A stretch of DNA of 64,000 bases, taken from Bradyrhizobium sp. ISRA464. GTDB lineage: Bacteria; Pseudomonadota; Alphaproteobacteria; Rhizobiales; Xanthobacteraceae. Below the pieces are notes generated by a model. That model ran no database searches and had not been told where the DNA came from. It worked only from the letters and a program-made list of their open reading frames with translations. The position numbers were made by a program, and so were the translations under genes. Shown piece after piece: positions 9,540 to 18,538 of this stretch (the stretch's first letter is position 1; every line of letters begins with the position of its first letter). The DNA lies in NCBI RefSeq assembly GCF_029910095.1, contig NZ_CP094526.1:3472001-3536000 (forward strand), given 5' to 3'.

Positions 9540-9956
9540 ATGCGTCACGGCAAGGTTCATCGGAAGCTCAACCGCACCGCCGAGCATCGGCGTGCGATGT
9601 TCGCCAACATGGCGGCCGCGCTGATCAAGCACGAGCAGATCGTCACCACGCTGCCGAAGGCCAAGGAGCTGCGGCCGATCGTCGAGAAGCTCGTCACCCT
9701 GGGCAAGAAGGGCGGCCTCGCGCTGCGCCGCCAGGCGATCTCGGAGCTGCGCGACGTCGACCAGGTCAAGAAGCTGTTCGACACGCTGGCGCCCCGCTAC
9801 AAGGACCGCCAGGGCGGCTACACCCGCATCATCAAGGCCGGCTTCCGCTACGGCGACAACGCGGCGATGGCCGTGATCGAGTTCGTCGATCGCGACGTCG
9901 ATGCCAAGGGCCAGGATTCCGGCCCGACGCAGGAGAAGGAAGCCGAGGCAGCGTAA
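9540..9956 (+). CDS. rplQ: 50S ribosomal protein L17
   Basis: The 138-residue protein begins [20 protein letters not shown], the invariant L17 N terminus, and contains [20 protein letters not shown]. The C terminus has a short acidic Glu/Ala extension. L17 binds 23S rRNA near the exit tunnel. TAAGGAA precedes the ATG. It is the last gene of the ribosomal cluster and is followed by an intrinsic terminator. Confidence 0.97.
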   Translation: MRHGKVHRKLNRTAEHRRAMFANMAAALIKHEQIVTTLPKAKELRPIVEKLVTLGKKGGLALRRQAISELRDVDQVKKLFDTLAPRYKDRQGGYTRIIKAGFRYGDNAAMAVIEFVDRDVDAKGQDSGPTQEKEAEAA

Positions 9957-9982
9957 GCCGGTCTCTGGTCAAGGTTTCGAAA

Positions 9983-10008
9983 ACGGCGCCCTCGGGCGCC
10001 GTTTTTTT
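9983..10008 (+). terminator. Rho-independent terminator after rplQ
   Basis: ACGGCGCC (9983-9990) pairs with GGCGCCGT (9995-10002) around a CTCG loop, followed by a run of seven T. It ends the ribosomal operon. The A residues on its left side (AAA) also allow weak termination of the convergent chemoreceptor gene. Confidence 0.9.
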
Positions 10009-10016
10009 GTGACCAT

Positions 10017-12011
10017 TCAGCCGGCGCGGATGGTGGCGATGAAATTATCGAGCTCCTGCTTGAGACGGTTGTTGCCGTCCGACAGCAGCCGTGCGGAGCT
10101 CAGGACCTGGGAGGAGGCGCTGCCGGTCCTGGAGGCGCCGCTTGCCACCTGGCCGATGCTGACGGCCACCTGGGAGGTCCGCTCGGAGGCGACCTGAACG
10201 TTCTGCGCGATGCTCCGCGTCGCGTCGCCTTGCGCCTCGATCGCCTTCGCAACGCCAGAGGCGATCTCTGAGATCCGGCGGATAATGCCTGCGATATCGC
10301 TGATAGCCTCGGCGGATTCCTTTGTGGCGGTCTGGATGCCGGCGATCTGCTCGCGGATCTCCTCTGTCGCCTCCGCGGTCCGCCTGGCGAGCGTCTTGAC
10401 CTCCTGCGCGACCACGGCGAAGCCGGAACCCGCCTTGCCGGCGCGGGCGGCCTCGATCGTCGCGTTCAGGGCGAGCGGGTTGGTCTGATGCGCGATCGTT
10501 GCGATCAGTTGCACCACGTTGCCGATACGGTCGGCAGCGGATGCGAGCTGCGCCATCCGATCGTCGGTTTGCCTTGTCTGCTGCACGGCCTCGCTGGCGA
10601 TGCTGGCCGATTCCTCGACCTGGCGTCCGATCTCGGACGCCGAGGCGATCATTTGTTCCGCCGCGGCCGCAACGCGCCTGACATTGTCGGAGGCTTCTTC
10701 GGAGGCTGCCGCGACGTTTGCCGACATGTCCTGCGTGTGATGGGCCGTGTCGCTGAGATCGCGGGCCGAGGCGGCCAGTTCCTCCGATGCCGCCGAGACG
10801 GTATCGATGACGCCACCGGCGCTGGCCTCGAATGCTTCCGCCAGCCGCGCGAGTTCGCGCTTGTGCCGATCGGCGGCGCGACGGTTCTCCTCCAGCCTCG
10901 CGTCAAGCTCAAGACGGGCCTTCTCCTGCGCCTTGGTCTTGAACGATTCGACGGCGCGCGCCATTTCGCCGATTTCGTCTGACCGCTCCAGGCCGGGCAG
11001 GACGACGTCGAACCGACCGTCGGCCAATTGCCGCATCGCGGCCGTCATGCGGCTGATGAGCCCGGCGAGGCGCCGGCCGAACAACACGGCAAACAACGTG
11101 AGCACGAACGCGGTCAGTCCGATCACCCATGTCAGGGCCTGCCTGAACTCACTGGCCTTGCGCTGTGCGAGATCGGCGCGAGCGCTGGCTGCCGCGGCGA
11201 CCCTGACCAGCATCGGCCGGATACGGTCGAAGATCTGATAGAGGTCCTCCATCTGGTCATCGAGCGCCTGGCGGGAGACGAGGACGCCGGCGAACGCAAG
11301 CTTGTAGGATCGGGCGAGACCAAGGAGTTCGGATTTCACGTCCTTAGCCAGCGTTGACGATGCCAGCGCCGTCTCGAACGCGGCCTCACGCTCATCGAGC
11401 TGGTCGCCAAATCGCTCTTCGCCGCTCAGGACGAAATCCTTCTCGAGACGGCGCATCGTCAGCAACAGGACGGTCAGCCCGGGCTGGTCGAGCTGCGCCA
11501 GCCGGGACTCGTACTGCTGCGCCGAACTGCGCAGTTTTCCGCGCAAGCCATCATTGTCGGTCAGGCCCAACATGCGCTGGGCGCCGACGATATTCTGGAA
11601 CCTGGTCGCATAGAGATTGATGCCGCTCCGCAAGGAGGACACCTGCCTGATCGGATCGTCCTCCGGCAGCGCTGCTGCGAAAGCTTCGAGTCTGTCGAGC
11701 ATCGCCGTCTCGTCCTGGACGCGATTGGCGAGAGTCTTCGCCAGGTCTTCATTGCGCGTGCGCAGGAACTTGGCCGCGATCTGCTGCGTCTCCAGGAAGC
11801 CGTCGGACAGCTCGGACAATTGCGCTCTGAAGCGCATGCTGTCGTCTGACTCGCGCTGCATGCGTGCCGCGTATTCGAGGCCGCCGAGACAGGCTGCGCT
11901 GACGATGACTACTCCGCCGATACCAAGCATCGCGATCTGGCTTCGAAGGCTTGGTCGGAATCGCTTCAGAATGATCGCGCGGAGTTGCTTCGTCCTGGAG
12001 ATTACGAACAT
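10017..12011 (-). CDS. Methyl-accepting chemotaxis protein
   Basis: I start at the ATG at 12011, preceded by AGGAAAG; a GTG at 12035 is also in frame. The 664-residue protein has one membrane helix at about residues 26-47, a long helical sensory region, and a second helix near residues 298-320. A HAMP domain follows, then a cytoplasmic signalling domain. The hairpin tip reads [20 protein letters not shown], close to the universal QTNLLALNA...EAARAGE consensus. It senses periplasmic ligands and controls CheA/CheW. No che genes are adjacent, so it is an orphan receptor with an unknown ligand. Confidence 0.93.
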   Translation of the reverse strand: MFVISRTKQLRAIILKRFRPSLRSQIAMLGIGGVVIVSAACLGGLEYAARMQRESDDSMRFRAQLSELSDGFLETQQIAAKFLRTRNEDLAKTLANRVQDETAMLDRLEAFAAALPEDDPIRQVSSLRSGINLYATRFQNIVGAQRMLGLTDNDGLRGKLRSSAQQYESRLAQLDQPGLTVLLLTMRRLEKDFVLSGEERFGDQLDEREAAFETALASSTLAKDVKSELLGLARSYKLAFAGVLVSRQALDDQMEDLYQIFDRIRPMLVRVAAAASARADLAQRKASEFRQALTWVIGLTAFVLTLFAVLFGRRLAGLISRMTAAMRQLADGRFDVVLPGLERSDEIGEMARAVESFKTKAQEKARLELDARLEENRRAADRHKRELARLAEAFEASAGGVIDTVSAASEELAASARDLSDTAHHTQDMSANVAAASEEASDNVRRVAAAAEQMIASASEIGRQVEESASIASEAVQQTRQTDDRMAQLASAADRIGNVVQLIATIAHQTNPLALNATIEAARAGKAGSGFAVVAQEVKTLARRTAEATEEIREQIAGIQTATKESAEAISDIAGIIRRISEIASGVAKAIEAQGDATRSIAQNVQVASERTSQVAVSIGQVASGASRTGSASSQVLSSARLLSDGNNRLKQELDNFIATIRAG

Positions 12012-12414
12012 CTGATGCTTTCCTGTCAGTCGCACGGCTCCGGACGTCGTTGTCGCTGAAAGAGGATCTGCGCCCGGTTGCCGAAGATATAGCCAGAGGT
12101 CCGCTCGAGCTATTTGCGGCGACGACTTACAGTCGTTGAATTGACAATCTGTGAAAACGACTGGGGTGCAAACGATGCGTTTTGTGACGGTTGGATGAAA
12201 GTCGGCGAGAACCGCATGGCGCGAGGGATGCCACGGTTGCCACTCATGTGCGTGCTGCAGGCGATGGGGCTATGACGCCTGGCGCTGTTCTGCGTGTCCC
12301 GTAACAGCGTCTTCGCACTCGTCCTGAATTCGCGCATCTCCCGTGCTCGATGCTTGGTTGCATCGGCGTGATTTCGATCAAATATCACGGAAAGGACCGA
12401 CAGGAGCTCTCCCA
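12012..12414. other. Non-coding gap between chemoreceptor and SDR remnant
   Basis: About 400 bases separate two divergent genes. A 101-codon minus-strand frame at 12110-12415 has no recognisable protein features and no ribosome binding site. The stretch should hold the promoters of both genes, but no convincing motif was found. Confidence 0.4.
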
Positions 12415-13210
12415 ATGAAAATCGACCTTTCCGGAAAAACTGCGCTGGTCACCGGCCTCGACCGCAGGTATCGGCAACGCGATCGCACGGGGCCTCGCGG
12501 GGACAGGCGCGGATGTCATCGTCAACGGCCGGGGCCACGCCAGGATCGATGCCGCCGTTGCGGCGGTCGCAAAGGCGGTGCCGGGCAGCAAGGTGCGCGG
12601 CATCGCCGCCGATGTCTCGACCGCCGCCGGCTGCAAGGCGCTGCTCGCGGCCTTGCCGGAGGTCGATATCCTTGTCAACAACGCCGGCATCTTCGAGCCG
12701 AAGGATTTCTTCGACATTCCGGATGAGGATTGGAGCCGCTTCTTCGAGGTCAATGTGATGTCGGGCGTGCGGCTGTCGCGCGGCTACATGCAGGGGATGT
12801 TGAAGCGCAACTGGGGACGCATCGTCTTCATCTCCTAGGAATCAGGCCTCAACATCCCGACCGAGATGATCCACTACGGCATGACCAAGACCGCGCAACT
12901 TGCGATTGCCCGCGGGCTCGCGCAATTGACCAAAGGCACCGCGGTCACCGTCAACTCTGTGCTGCCCGGGCCGACCATGTCGGAGGGGGTGGAGACCTTC
13001 GTCAAGGATCTGGCGAAGCAGAACGGCCAGTCGGTGGACGAGGCGGCCTCGAATTTCGTCAAGCAACACAGGCCGACCTCGCTGTTGCAGCGCTTTGCCA
13101 GCACCGAGGAAATCGCCAATCTCGTGGTCTATATCTGTTCGAAGCAGGCCTCCGCGACCAACGGCGCTGCGCTCCGCGCCGAAGGTGGCATCGTCAACAC
13201 CATCGCGTGA
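12415..13210 (+). pseudogene. Broken short-chain dehydrogenase/reductase gene
   Basis: The frame begins MKIDLSGKTALVTG and would continue STAGIGNAIARGLAG if one C near 12456-12457 were removed; the extra base shifts the frame inside the Rossmann motif. Downstream, 12459-13210 reads as a complete SDR: DVST, NNAGIFEP, then an amber TAG at 12836-12838 where SS is expected (VFIS-stop-ESG). After that come the YGMTKTA active-site region (Tyr-x-x-x-Lys) and the C terminus AEGGIVNTIA. Two independent lesions argue for a true pseudogene rather than a single sequencing error. Intact homologues are NAD(P)-dependent oxidoreductases of about 264 residues. Confidence 0.88.
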
Positions 13211-13216
13211 GGGCGC

Positions 13217-13513
13217 ATGCCGGCTTATGCAATCTCAGAGGTCGAGATGCGGGACGCCGCTGCGTTCGAGGCCTATCGTACGCTGGCTGCGAAGAGCATC
13301 GCGCAATATGGCGGACGTTACATCGTGCGCGGCGGTGCGGCCGAAGTGGTGGATGGTGGTCCTCCGCCGAAGGCCATCGTCATCGTCGAATTTCCGGCGA
13401 TGGCGATCTTGCGGGAATGGTACGCGTCGCCGGAATACGCCGAAGCGCTGAAGTTGCGCGCGACCGCTCTCGAGCGGCGGCTGATCTTCGTGGAGGGCGT
13501 CGCGCCGGCGTAG
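13217..13513 (+). CDS. DUF1330 family protein
   Basis: This 98-residue protein (MPAYAISEVEMRDAAAFEAY) fits DUF1330, a ferredoxin-like dimeric alpha/beta barrel. The RYIVRGGAAEVVDG, IVIVEFPAM and WYASPEYAEALKLR segments are family features. The biochemical role is unknown. It starts 6 bases after the SDR remnant and was probably its operon partner. Confidence 0.88.
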   Translation: MPAYAISEVEMRDAAAFEAYRTLAAKSIAQYGGRYIVRGGAAEVVDGGPPPKAIVIVEFPAMAILREWYASPEYAEALKLRATALERRLIFVEGVAPA

Positions 13514-13530
13514 GATCCTGATGGTACGAC

Positions 13531-13604
13531 GGGTTAGCGTTAGCGTAACCCACCGCTCTTCAAAAATGCGTGGGTGGGTTACGCCTTCGGCGAACCCACC
13601 CTGC
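13531..13604. repeat. Palindromic repeat, GTAACCCACC type (copy 1)
   Basis: GGGTTAGCGTTAGCGTAACCCACC faces GGTGGGTTACGCCTTCGGCGAACCCACC across a short spacer. Related copies are at 36591-36674 and 38966-39044. It lies between convergent genes and may also act as a transcription end. Confidence 0.7.
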
Positions 13605-13616
13605 GCAATCGTGGGC

Positions 13617-14630
13617 TTACCACCCCTCCAGCACGATCTTGCCGCGCGACTTGCCGCTCTCGAGCAGCGCGTGGGCGCGCTTGAGATTGGCGGCGTTGAT
13701 AGTGCCGAAGGTCTGGTCGAGGGTGGTGCGCAGCACGCCCTTGTCGATGAGGTCCGAGACATCATTGAGCAGATGATTCTGCGCGATCATGTCTGATGTC
13801 TGGAATGAGGAGCGCGTGAACATCGACTCCCAGTGCACCGACACCGCCTTGCCCTTGAATACGGCGACGTTGAACTCCGGCGGATCGTCGATCAGGCCGA
13901 ACTTGCCCTGCGGCGCGATGAAGTCGGCGATCGACTTGTAGTGCTGGTCGGTGAAAGTGAGGCTGGCGACCAGCCCGACCGGTGGCAGCTTCAGCTTCTC
14001 GATCTGCTCCTTCATCGGCTTGGCATGATCGATCACGGCATGGGCACCGAGATCGAGGCACCATTTCTGAGATTCCGGACGCGTTGCCGTTGCGAGCACG
14101 GTCAAGCCGGTGAGCCCGCGCGCGAGTTGGATCAGGATCGAGCCGACGCCGCCGGCGCCGCCGATGATCAGAAGCGTGCGCGGATCGAGGCTCTTGCCCG
14201 GCACCGCGCCGAGCCGGTCGAACAGCAGTTCCCAGGCGGTGATCGAGGTCAGCGGCAGCGCCGCGGCCTGCGCGAATGACAGCGATTTGGGCTTCTTCCC
14301 GACGATGCGCTCGTCGACCAGGTGAAACTCCGAATTGGTGCCCTGGCGCTGGATCGAGCCGGCGTAGAACACCTCGTCGCCCGGCTTGAACAGGCTGACA
14401 TCGGGGCCGACCGCGTCGACCACGCCGGCCGCATCGAAGCCGAGGATCTTGTACTCGCCCGCGGGCGGCGCCGCGCGCTTGCGCACCTTGTAGTCGACCG
14501 GGTTGGCCGAGATCGCCTTCACCGCGACCCGGATGTCGCGCCCCTTCGGCTCCGGCTTTGCAGTCTCGAAATCAATGAGCGAATCCGCCGCCTCGATCGG
14601 CAGCGATTTTTGGTATCCGACGGCCTTCAT
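13617..14630 (-). CDS. Zinc-type alcohol dehydrogenase-like / quinone oxidoreductase family protein
   Basis: This 337-residue medium-chain dehydrogenase begins MKAVGYQKSLPIEAADSLID. It has the GroES-like N-terminal part (SANPVDYKVRKR, GFDAAGVV) and an NADPH-binding GGAGGVGS motif near residue 155. The structural and catalytic zinc ligands are absent, as in the zinc-independent quinone reductase branch. It probably reduces quinones or enals with NADPH. GGAGAC lies before the ATG. It is divergent from an HxlR regulator, which probably controls it in response to an electrophile or oxidant. Confidence 0.9.
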   Translation of the reverse strand: MKAVGYQKSLPIEAADSLIDFETAKPEPKGRDIRVAVKAISANPVDYKVRKRAAPPAGEYKILGFDAAGVVDAVGPDVSLFKPGDEVFYAGSIQRQGTNSEFHLVDERIVGKKPKSLSFAQAAALPLTSITAWELLFDRLGAVPGKSLDPRTLLIIGGAGGVGSILIQLARGLTGLTVLATATRPESQKWCLDLGAHAVIDHAKPMKEQIEKLKLPPVGLVASLTFTDQHYKSIADFIAPQGKFGLIDDPPEFNVAVFKGKAVSVHWESMFTRSSFQTSDMIAQNHLLNDVSDLIDKGVLRTTLDQTFGTINAANLKRAHALLESGKSRGKIVLEGW

Positions 14631-14695
14631 GGCTTGTCTCCATTGGTGGCGGCGATTGCCTGTTGTCTAACTGTCGCGCTGGCCTCCACTTGGCA

Positions 14696-14740
14696 AGTAC
14701 TGTAAATTCAGGGAACTAGTCCCCGTTTGGATACTATTGG
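14696..14740. promoter_or_regulatory. Candidate HxlR operator in the divergent promoter region
   Basis: The 120-base gap between the two divergent genes contains a dyad centred on ACTAGT (14715-14720) inside GGGAACTAGTCCCC, flanked at a distance by AGTA and TACT. HxlR-type regulators bind such dyads next to the gene they control. The assignment rests on symmetry and position only. Confidence 0.35.
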
Positions 14741-14750
14741 GAAAAATCCG

Positions 14751-15128
14751 ATGAAACGGAAGAATTTCGCGCGTCGGCCGGGGTGTGCGGTCGAGGCGGC
14801 GCTCGACCTGATCGACGGCAAATGGAAGGGCGTGATCCTGTTTCATCTGCAGGCCGGCACCCAGCGCTTTGGCGAGTTGCGGCGGCGGATGCCCGGCATC
14901 ACCCAGCGGATGTTGACCAAGCAGCTGCGTGCGCTCGAGGACGATGGTCTCGTGATCCGCAAGGTCTATGCCGAGGTGCCGCCGCGGGTCGAGTACACGC
15001 TGTCCGAACTCGGCGAGAGCCTGCGCCCGGTGATCGATATACTCAAGGCGTGGGGCGAGAGCCACCAGGAGCGGTTGTCCTGTGCGCCGGCGCCGGAGGT
15101 GGTGAGGAAGCCGAAGCGCGCGGCTTGA
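14751..15128 (+). CDS. HxlR family transcriptional regulator
   Basis: I choose ATG 14751 (MKRKNFARRPGCAVEAALDL, 125 residues); a TTG at 14727 is possible. The winged helix-turn-helix segment IDGKWKGVILFHL...FGELRRRMPGITQRMLTKQLRALEDDGL is characteristic of HxlR proteins. The cysteine in RPGCAVE matches the redox- or electrophile-sensing cysteine of the family (HypR, QorR and YodB type). It faces the quinone-oxidoreductase-like gene, so autoregulation and control of that gene are likely. Confidence 0.9.
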   Translation: MKRKNFARRPGCAVEAALDLIDGKWKGVILFHLQAGTQRFGELRRRMPGITQRMLTKQLRALEDDGLVIRKVYAEVPPRVEYTLSELGESLRPVIDILKAWGESHQERLSCAPAPEVVRKPKRAA

Positions 15129-15214
15129 GCCGCGAGGAGATGAGGAGAGTGAAAACCGGGAGCAGGGTGCGGCTCCCGGTTTTGGCTACGGTGACCGACG
15201 GCGATCAGGCCGCG

Positions 15215-16810
15215 TCAGAATGCGACCTGCGTGCGCATCGCCACGGCGTCGAACTTCGAGCCGACGTCGGCGGGCGAGGTCGGCGATGCCTGCCTGGCGA
15301 CGTTGCCGTGCAGGTAGTCCAGCATGAAGCGGATGTTGCCGTTGACGTACCAGTTCAGCGCGGCAGTGTAGACGGTCTGCCGTCCGCCGGCGACGCCGGT
15401 TGCCGATCCGATCTGATCGTTCAGGTCGATCGTGCTGACGCGTCCGGCGATTTCCCAGGCGCCCCAGCCGCCGCCGTCAAGCGAGAATGGGTGCGCCGGC
15501 TTGATGCCGTTATAGGCGGCCGCCGCCGCGTTGTAGGTGTGCGTCTCGCCGGTCAGCACGTAGCCAGCCTGCGCGTAACCGCCCTGGAATTTCAGGCTTG
15601 GCGCACCGATCGGTGGCAGGCCGGTGTTCGCGCCACGATCGACATTGAACCAGAAATACTCGCCCTGCAGGATCAGCGGGCCATAGGTCGCAGCCGCTTC
15701 GACGCTGTAGACCTGCGCGCCCGACGCGTTGGCGATCGCGCCGGTCGTCGCCAGCACGGTGGGGTCGATGCGGAGCTCAGGCCGGTCGCTGAGCGTGACC
15801 GTCTGCGCCTGCGTCAGCAGATTCCGCGCCGGCTGGATCAGCCATTCTGCATCGGCGCCGATATGCACCGAGTAATCCCTGCCGCTGATCGGGTTGCCGG
15901 CGATACGGGCGACTGCGCCATATTGCTCGGTGCTTGCGGCCGGCGAGGTGCTCGATGCCGAGTGCAGTGCGCCGGTGGACGGTCCGGTAACATAGCCGCC
16001 GACCCAAAGCTGATCGTTCCACCAGCGGGTGCCGACGGTCGAACGGAAGTCGCCGGCCGCGATGTTGGTCGCGACGACGCCGGCCGAGGCGCGCTCCATG
16101 AACAGGATGTCGTTGGAGCTCGTGGCCTCGTCGAGTGTGTAGGGCAGGTCCATGATGCCGCCTTCAATCGCCATCTTGCCGCCGAACGGCTTGAAGCCGG
16201 TATAGCTCAGATAGGCGTTCTCGATGCCGGAGACGCCGCCGCCCGGCAGCGATCCCGGCGCCGAACCGCCGAAGCCGTCGGAAGAGCCGCCGAAGTCGTA
16301 GATCAGTGCGAAATTCCAGTCGCTGAGGAACTTGCCGACGACGCCGATGCGTGCGCGGCGGACGTTCTCGCCGCTGTCGAGCTTTTGCGGCGATGTCCCC
16401 GCGGAGTTGGGACGATAGTCGTAACCGCCGACGTCCCAGTGCACGCGGCTCGTGATCGCGATGCAGTTCTGCTCGTCCGCGGTGCAGATCGTCGGCCGGT
16501 TGTTCGGCATCGACACCACGACGCCGGACGGCGCGATCGGACCCTTGACCGGAATGGCGGCGTTGGCGTTGGCGACGCTCGAGGCCTTTGCATCCGCCGC
16601 CTTCGCATGCGCGTTCGCGGCGGCCGCCGTCGCCGCGTTCGCGTTGCTCTGCTTCTGCAGCTTGTCGATCTTCTGCTCCAGCACGCGGAGCTGCTGCTTG
16701 AGCAGCGCGATCTCCGCGTCGCTGTTGCTTGCCGATTCCGAATGTGCCGGCGAGGTGGCGAGTGCTCCCGCCACGCCGAGGGCGATTGCCCCCAATCTTG
16801 TCGCGCCCAT
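15215..16810 (-). CDS. OprO/OprP-type porin
   Basis: The ATG at 16810 follows GGGGAGCGTAAG; a GTG at 16843 is less likely. The 531-residue protein has a Sec signal peptide (MGATRLGAIALGVAGALATS...AHS) and then a short coiled coil (EIALLKQQLRVLEQKIDKLQ) and an Ala-rich linker. A long beta-barrel domain with RRARIGVVGKFLSDWNF and YDFGG-type strands follows. This architecture matches phosphate-selective porin O/P family proteins in the outer membrane. The substrate cannot be read from the sequence. Confidence 0.87.
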   Translation of the reverse strand: MGATRLGAIALGVAGALATSPAHSESASNSDAEIALLKQQLRVLEQKIDKLQKQSNANAATAAAANAHAKAADAKASSVANANAAIPVKGPIAPSGVVVSMPNNRPTICTADEQNCIAITSRVHWDVGGYDYRPNSAGTSPQKLDSGENVRRARIGVVGKFLSDWNFALIYDFGGSSDGFGGSAPGSLPGGGVSGIENAYLSYTGFKPFGGKMAIEGGIMDLPYTLDEATSSNDILFMERASAGVVATNIAAGDFRSTVGTRWWNDQLWVGGYVTGPSTGALHSASSTSPAASTEQYGAVARIAGNPISGRDYSVHIGADAEWLIQPARNLLTQAQTVTLSDRPELRIDPTVLATTGAIANASGAQVYSVEAAATYGPLILQGEYFWFNVDRGANTGLPPIGAPSLKFQGGYAQAGYVLTGETHTYNAAAAAYNGIKPAHPFSLDGGGWGAWEIAGRVSTIDLNDQIGSATGVAGGRQTVYTAALNWYVNGNIRFMLDYLHGNVARQASPTSPADVGSKFDAVAMRTQVAF

Positions 16811-17125
16811 CTTACGCTCCCCTGTTGAGATGAAGTCCCCCACTCACTGAGAGCCGAGTCCTAGGAGCGTATCGTGACTGACGCACGACAGCGCCGTCCG
16901 GGCTTGCGGTTCCGCTTGTCGTGTGCCGGCAACAAGCGAAGCTGCGCAGTGAGATGACGACCATCATAGGGGCTTGGCGGCGTGCATCAACGTGCCCCAG
17001 GCCGGTTTTGCACCGCTCGGTTGGGCGTCGGACGTCACGAGGTGGGGCGCCAGATATTGAGCCGTATACCCTTCAATTGCCATACGAACGCGCCTATATT
17101 CCGGCGTTTTCCGCAAGAGGTGAGA
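16811..17125. other. Divergent promoter region between porin and Deg protease
   Basis: This 315-base stretch separates two divergent genes. It has no ORF with coding features. It should contain both promoters, but I could not identify a convincing -35/-10 pair or a regulator site. Confidence 0.4.
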
Positions 17126-18538
17126 ATGCTCCGATTCATCCGCTTTGCCGCTATTCCCGTCCTGTGCACGCTGGCCTTCATGGCAAGCCTTGACCCTGCC
17201 GCGGCGCAGGACCGTCGCGTCCCGTCCTCGCAGGCGGAGCTGCAGCTGTCCTACGCGCCGATCGTGCAGCGGGTGCAGCCGGCGGTGGTCAATGTCTACG
17301 CGGCCAAGATGGTGCAGAACCGCAATCCGCTCCTGGACGATCCGATCTTCCGCCGCTTCTTCGGCGTGCCGGGACAGCAGCCCGAGCAGATGCAGCGCTC
17401 GCTCGGCTCTGGCGTGATGGTCGATGCGTCCGGTCTCGTCGTCACAAACAATCACGTGATCGAGGGCGCCGACCAGGTGAAGGTCTCGCTCGCCGATAAG
17501 CGCGAATACGAGGCCGAGATCGTGCTGAAGGACAGCCGCACCGATCTCGCGGTGCTGCGCCTGAAGGACACCAACAAGGAGAAATTCGCGACGCTCGACT
17601 TCGCCAATTCCGACCAGTTGCAGGTCGGAGACGTCGTGCTCGCGATCGGCAACCCGTTCGGCGTCGGCCAGACCGTCACGCACGGCATCATCTCGGCGCT
17701 GGCGCGCACCCAGGTCGGCATCACGGATTATCAATTCTTCATCCAGACCGATGCCGCGATCAATCCCGGCAATTCGGGCGGCGCGCTGGTCGACATGACC
17801 GGCCGGCTCGCCGGCATCAACACCGCGATCTTCTCGCGCTCCGGCGGCTCGCAGGGCATCGGCTTTGCGATTCCCGCCAACATGGTGCGCGTGGTGGTGG
17901 CCTCGGCCAAGAGCGGCGGCAAGGCGGTGAAGCGGCCGTGGCTCGGCGCGCGGCTGCAGGCGGTGACGCCAGAGATCGCCGAGACGCTGGGGCTCAAGCT
18001 GCCGACCGGCGCGCTGGTTGCCAACGTCGCGCCGAACAGCCCGGCGGCGAAGGCGGGGCTGAAGCTGTCCGACCTGATCGTTGCGATCGACGGCACGCCG
18101 ATCGACGATCCCAATGCGTTCGACTACCGCTTCGCCACCCGGCCGCTTGGCGGCAGCGCGGAGATCGACGTGCAGCGCGGCGGCAAGCCGGTGAAGCTGA
18201 CGGTGCCGCTGGAGACCGCGCCGGACACCAACCGTGACGAGATCGTGCTGACCGCGCGCTCGCCGTTCCAGGGCGCCAGGGTCGCCAACATCTCGCCAGC
18301 GCTGGCCGACGAGCTGCATCTCGACGCGGGAGCTGAGGGTGTCGTGGTGACCGAACTTGCCGATGACGGCACGGCGGCCAATGTCGGCTTCCAGAAGGGT
18401 GACATCATCATCGCGGTCAATAACCAGAAGATCGCGCGGACCAGCGATCTCGAGAGGGCATCGAAGACGGGGACGCGGATCTGGCGGATTACGCTGGTGC
18501 GCGCCGGCCAGCAGATCAACGTGACGCTTGGCGGATGA
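17126..18538 (+). CDS. Do/DegP-like periplasmic serine protease
   Basis: ATG 17126 follows AAGAGGTGAGA and gives a 470-residue protein with a signal peptide (MLRFIRFAAIPVLCTLAFMA...AAAQ). The trypsin-like domain has His110 (NNHVIEGA), Asp140 (RTDLAVLR) and Ser217 (NPGNSGGAL). Two PDZ domains follow, at about residues 270-360 and 390-465. It degrades or chaperones misfolded envelope proteins. The long frame upstream of 17126 lacks a signal peptide at its start. Its stop overlaps the rarA start (ATGA). Confidence 0.95.
   Translation: MLRFIRFAAIPVLCTLAFMASLDPAAAQDRRVPSSQAELQLSYAPIVQRVQPAVVNVYAAKMVQNRNPLLDDPIFRRFFGVPGQQPEQMQRSLGSGVMVDASGLVVTNNHVIEGADQVKVSLADKREYEAEIVLKDSRTDLAVLRLKDTNKEKFATLDFANSDQLQVGDVVLAIGNPFGVGQTVTHGIISALARTQVGITDYQFFIQTDAAINPGNSGGALVDMTGRLAGINTAIFSRSGGSQGIGFAIPANMVRVVVASAKSGGKAVKRPWLGARLQAVTPEIAETLGLKLPTGALVANVAPNSPAAKAGLKLSDLIVAIDGTPIDDPNAFDYRFATRPLGGSAEIDVQRGGKPVKLTVPLETAPDTNRDEIVLTARSPFQGARVANISPALADELHLDAGAEGVVVTELADDGTAANVGFQKGDIIIAVNNQKIARTSDLERASKTGTRIWRITLVRAGQQINVTLGG

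Noticed and set aside
12110..12415. 101-codon minus-strand frame before the SDR remnant
   Set aside because: It has no ribosome binding site, domain or hydrophobic pattern, and it overlaps the likely promoter region.
12415..13210. SDR stop codon as selenocysteine or readthrough site
   Set aside because: TAG is not a selenocysteine codon, and a separate frameshift upstream makes simple decay the better explanation.
14783..16828. 681-codon open frame on the plus strand
   Set aside because: It runs antisense to the porin and out of frame with the HxlR gene. No domain is visible.
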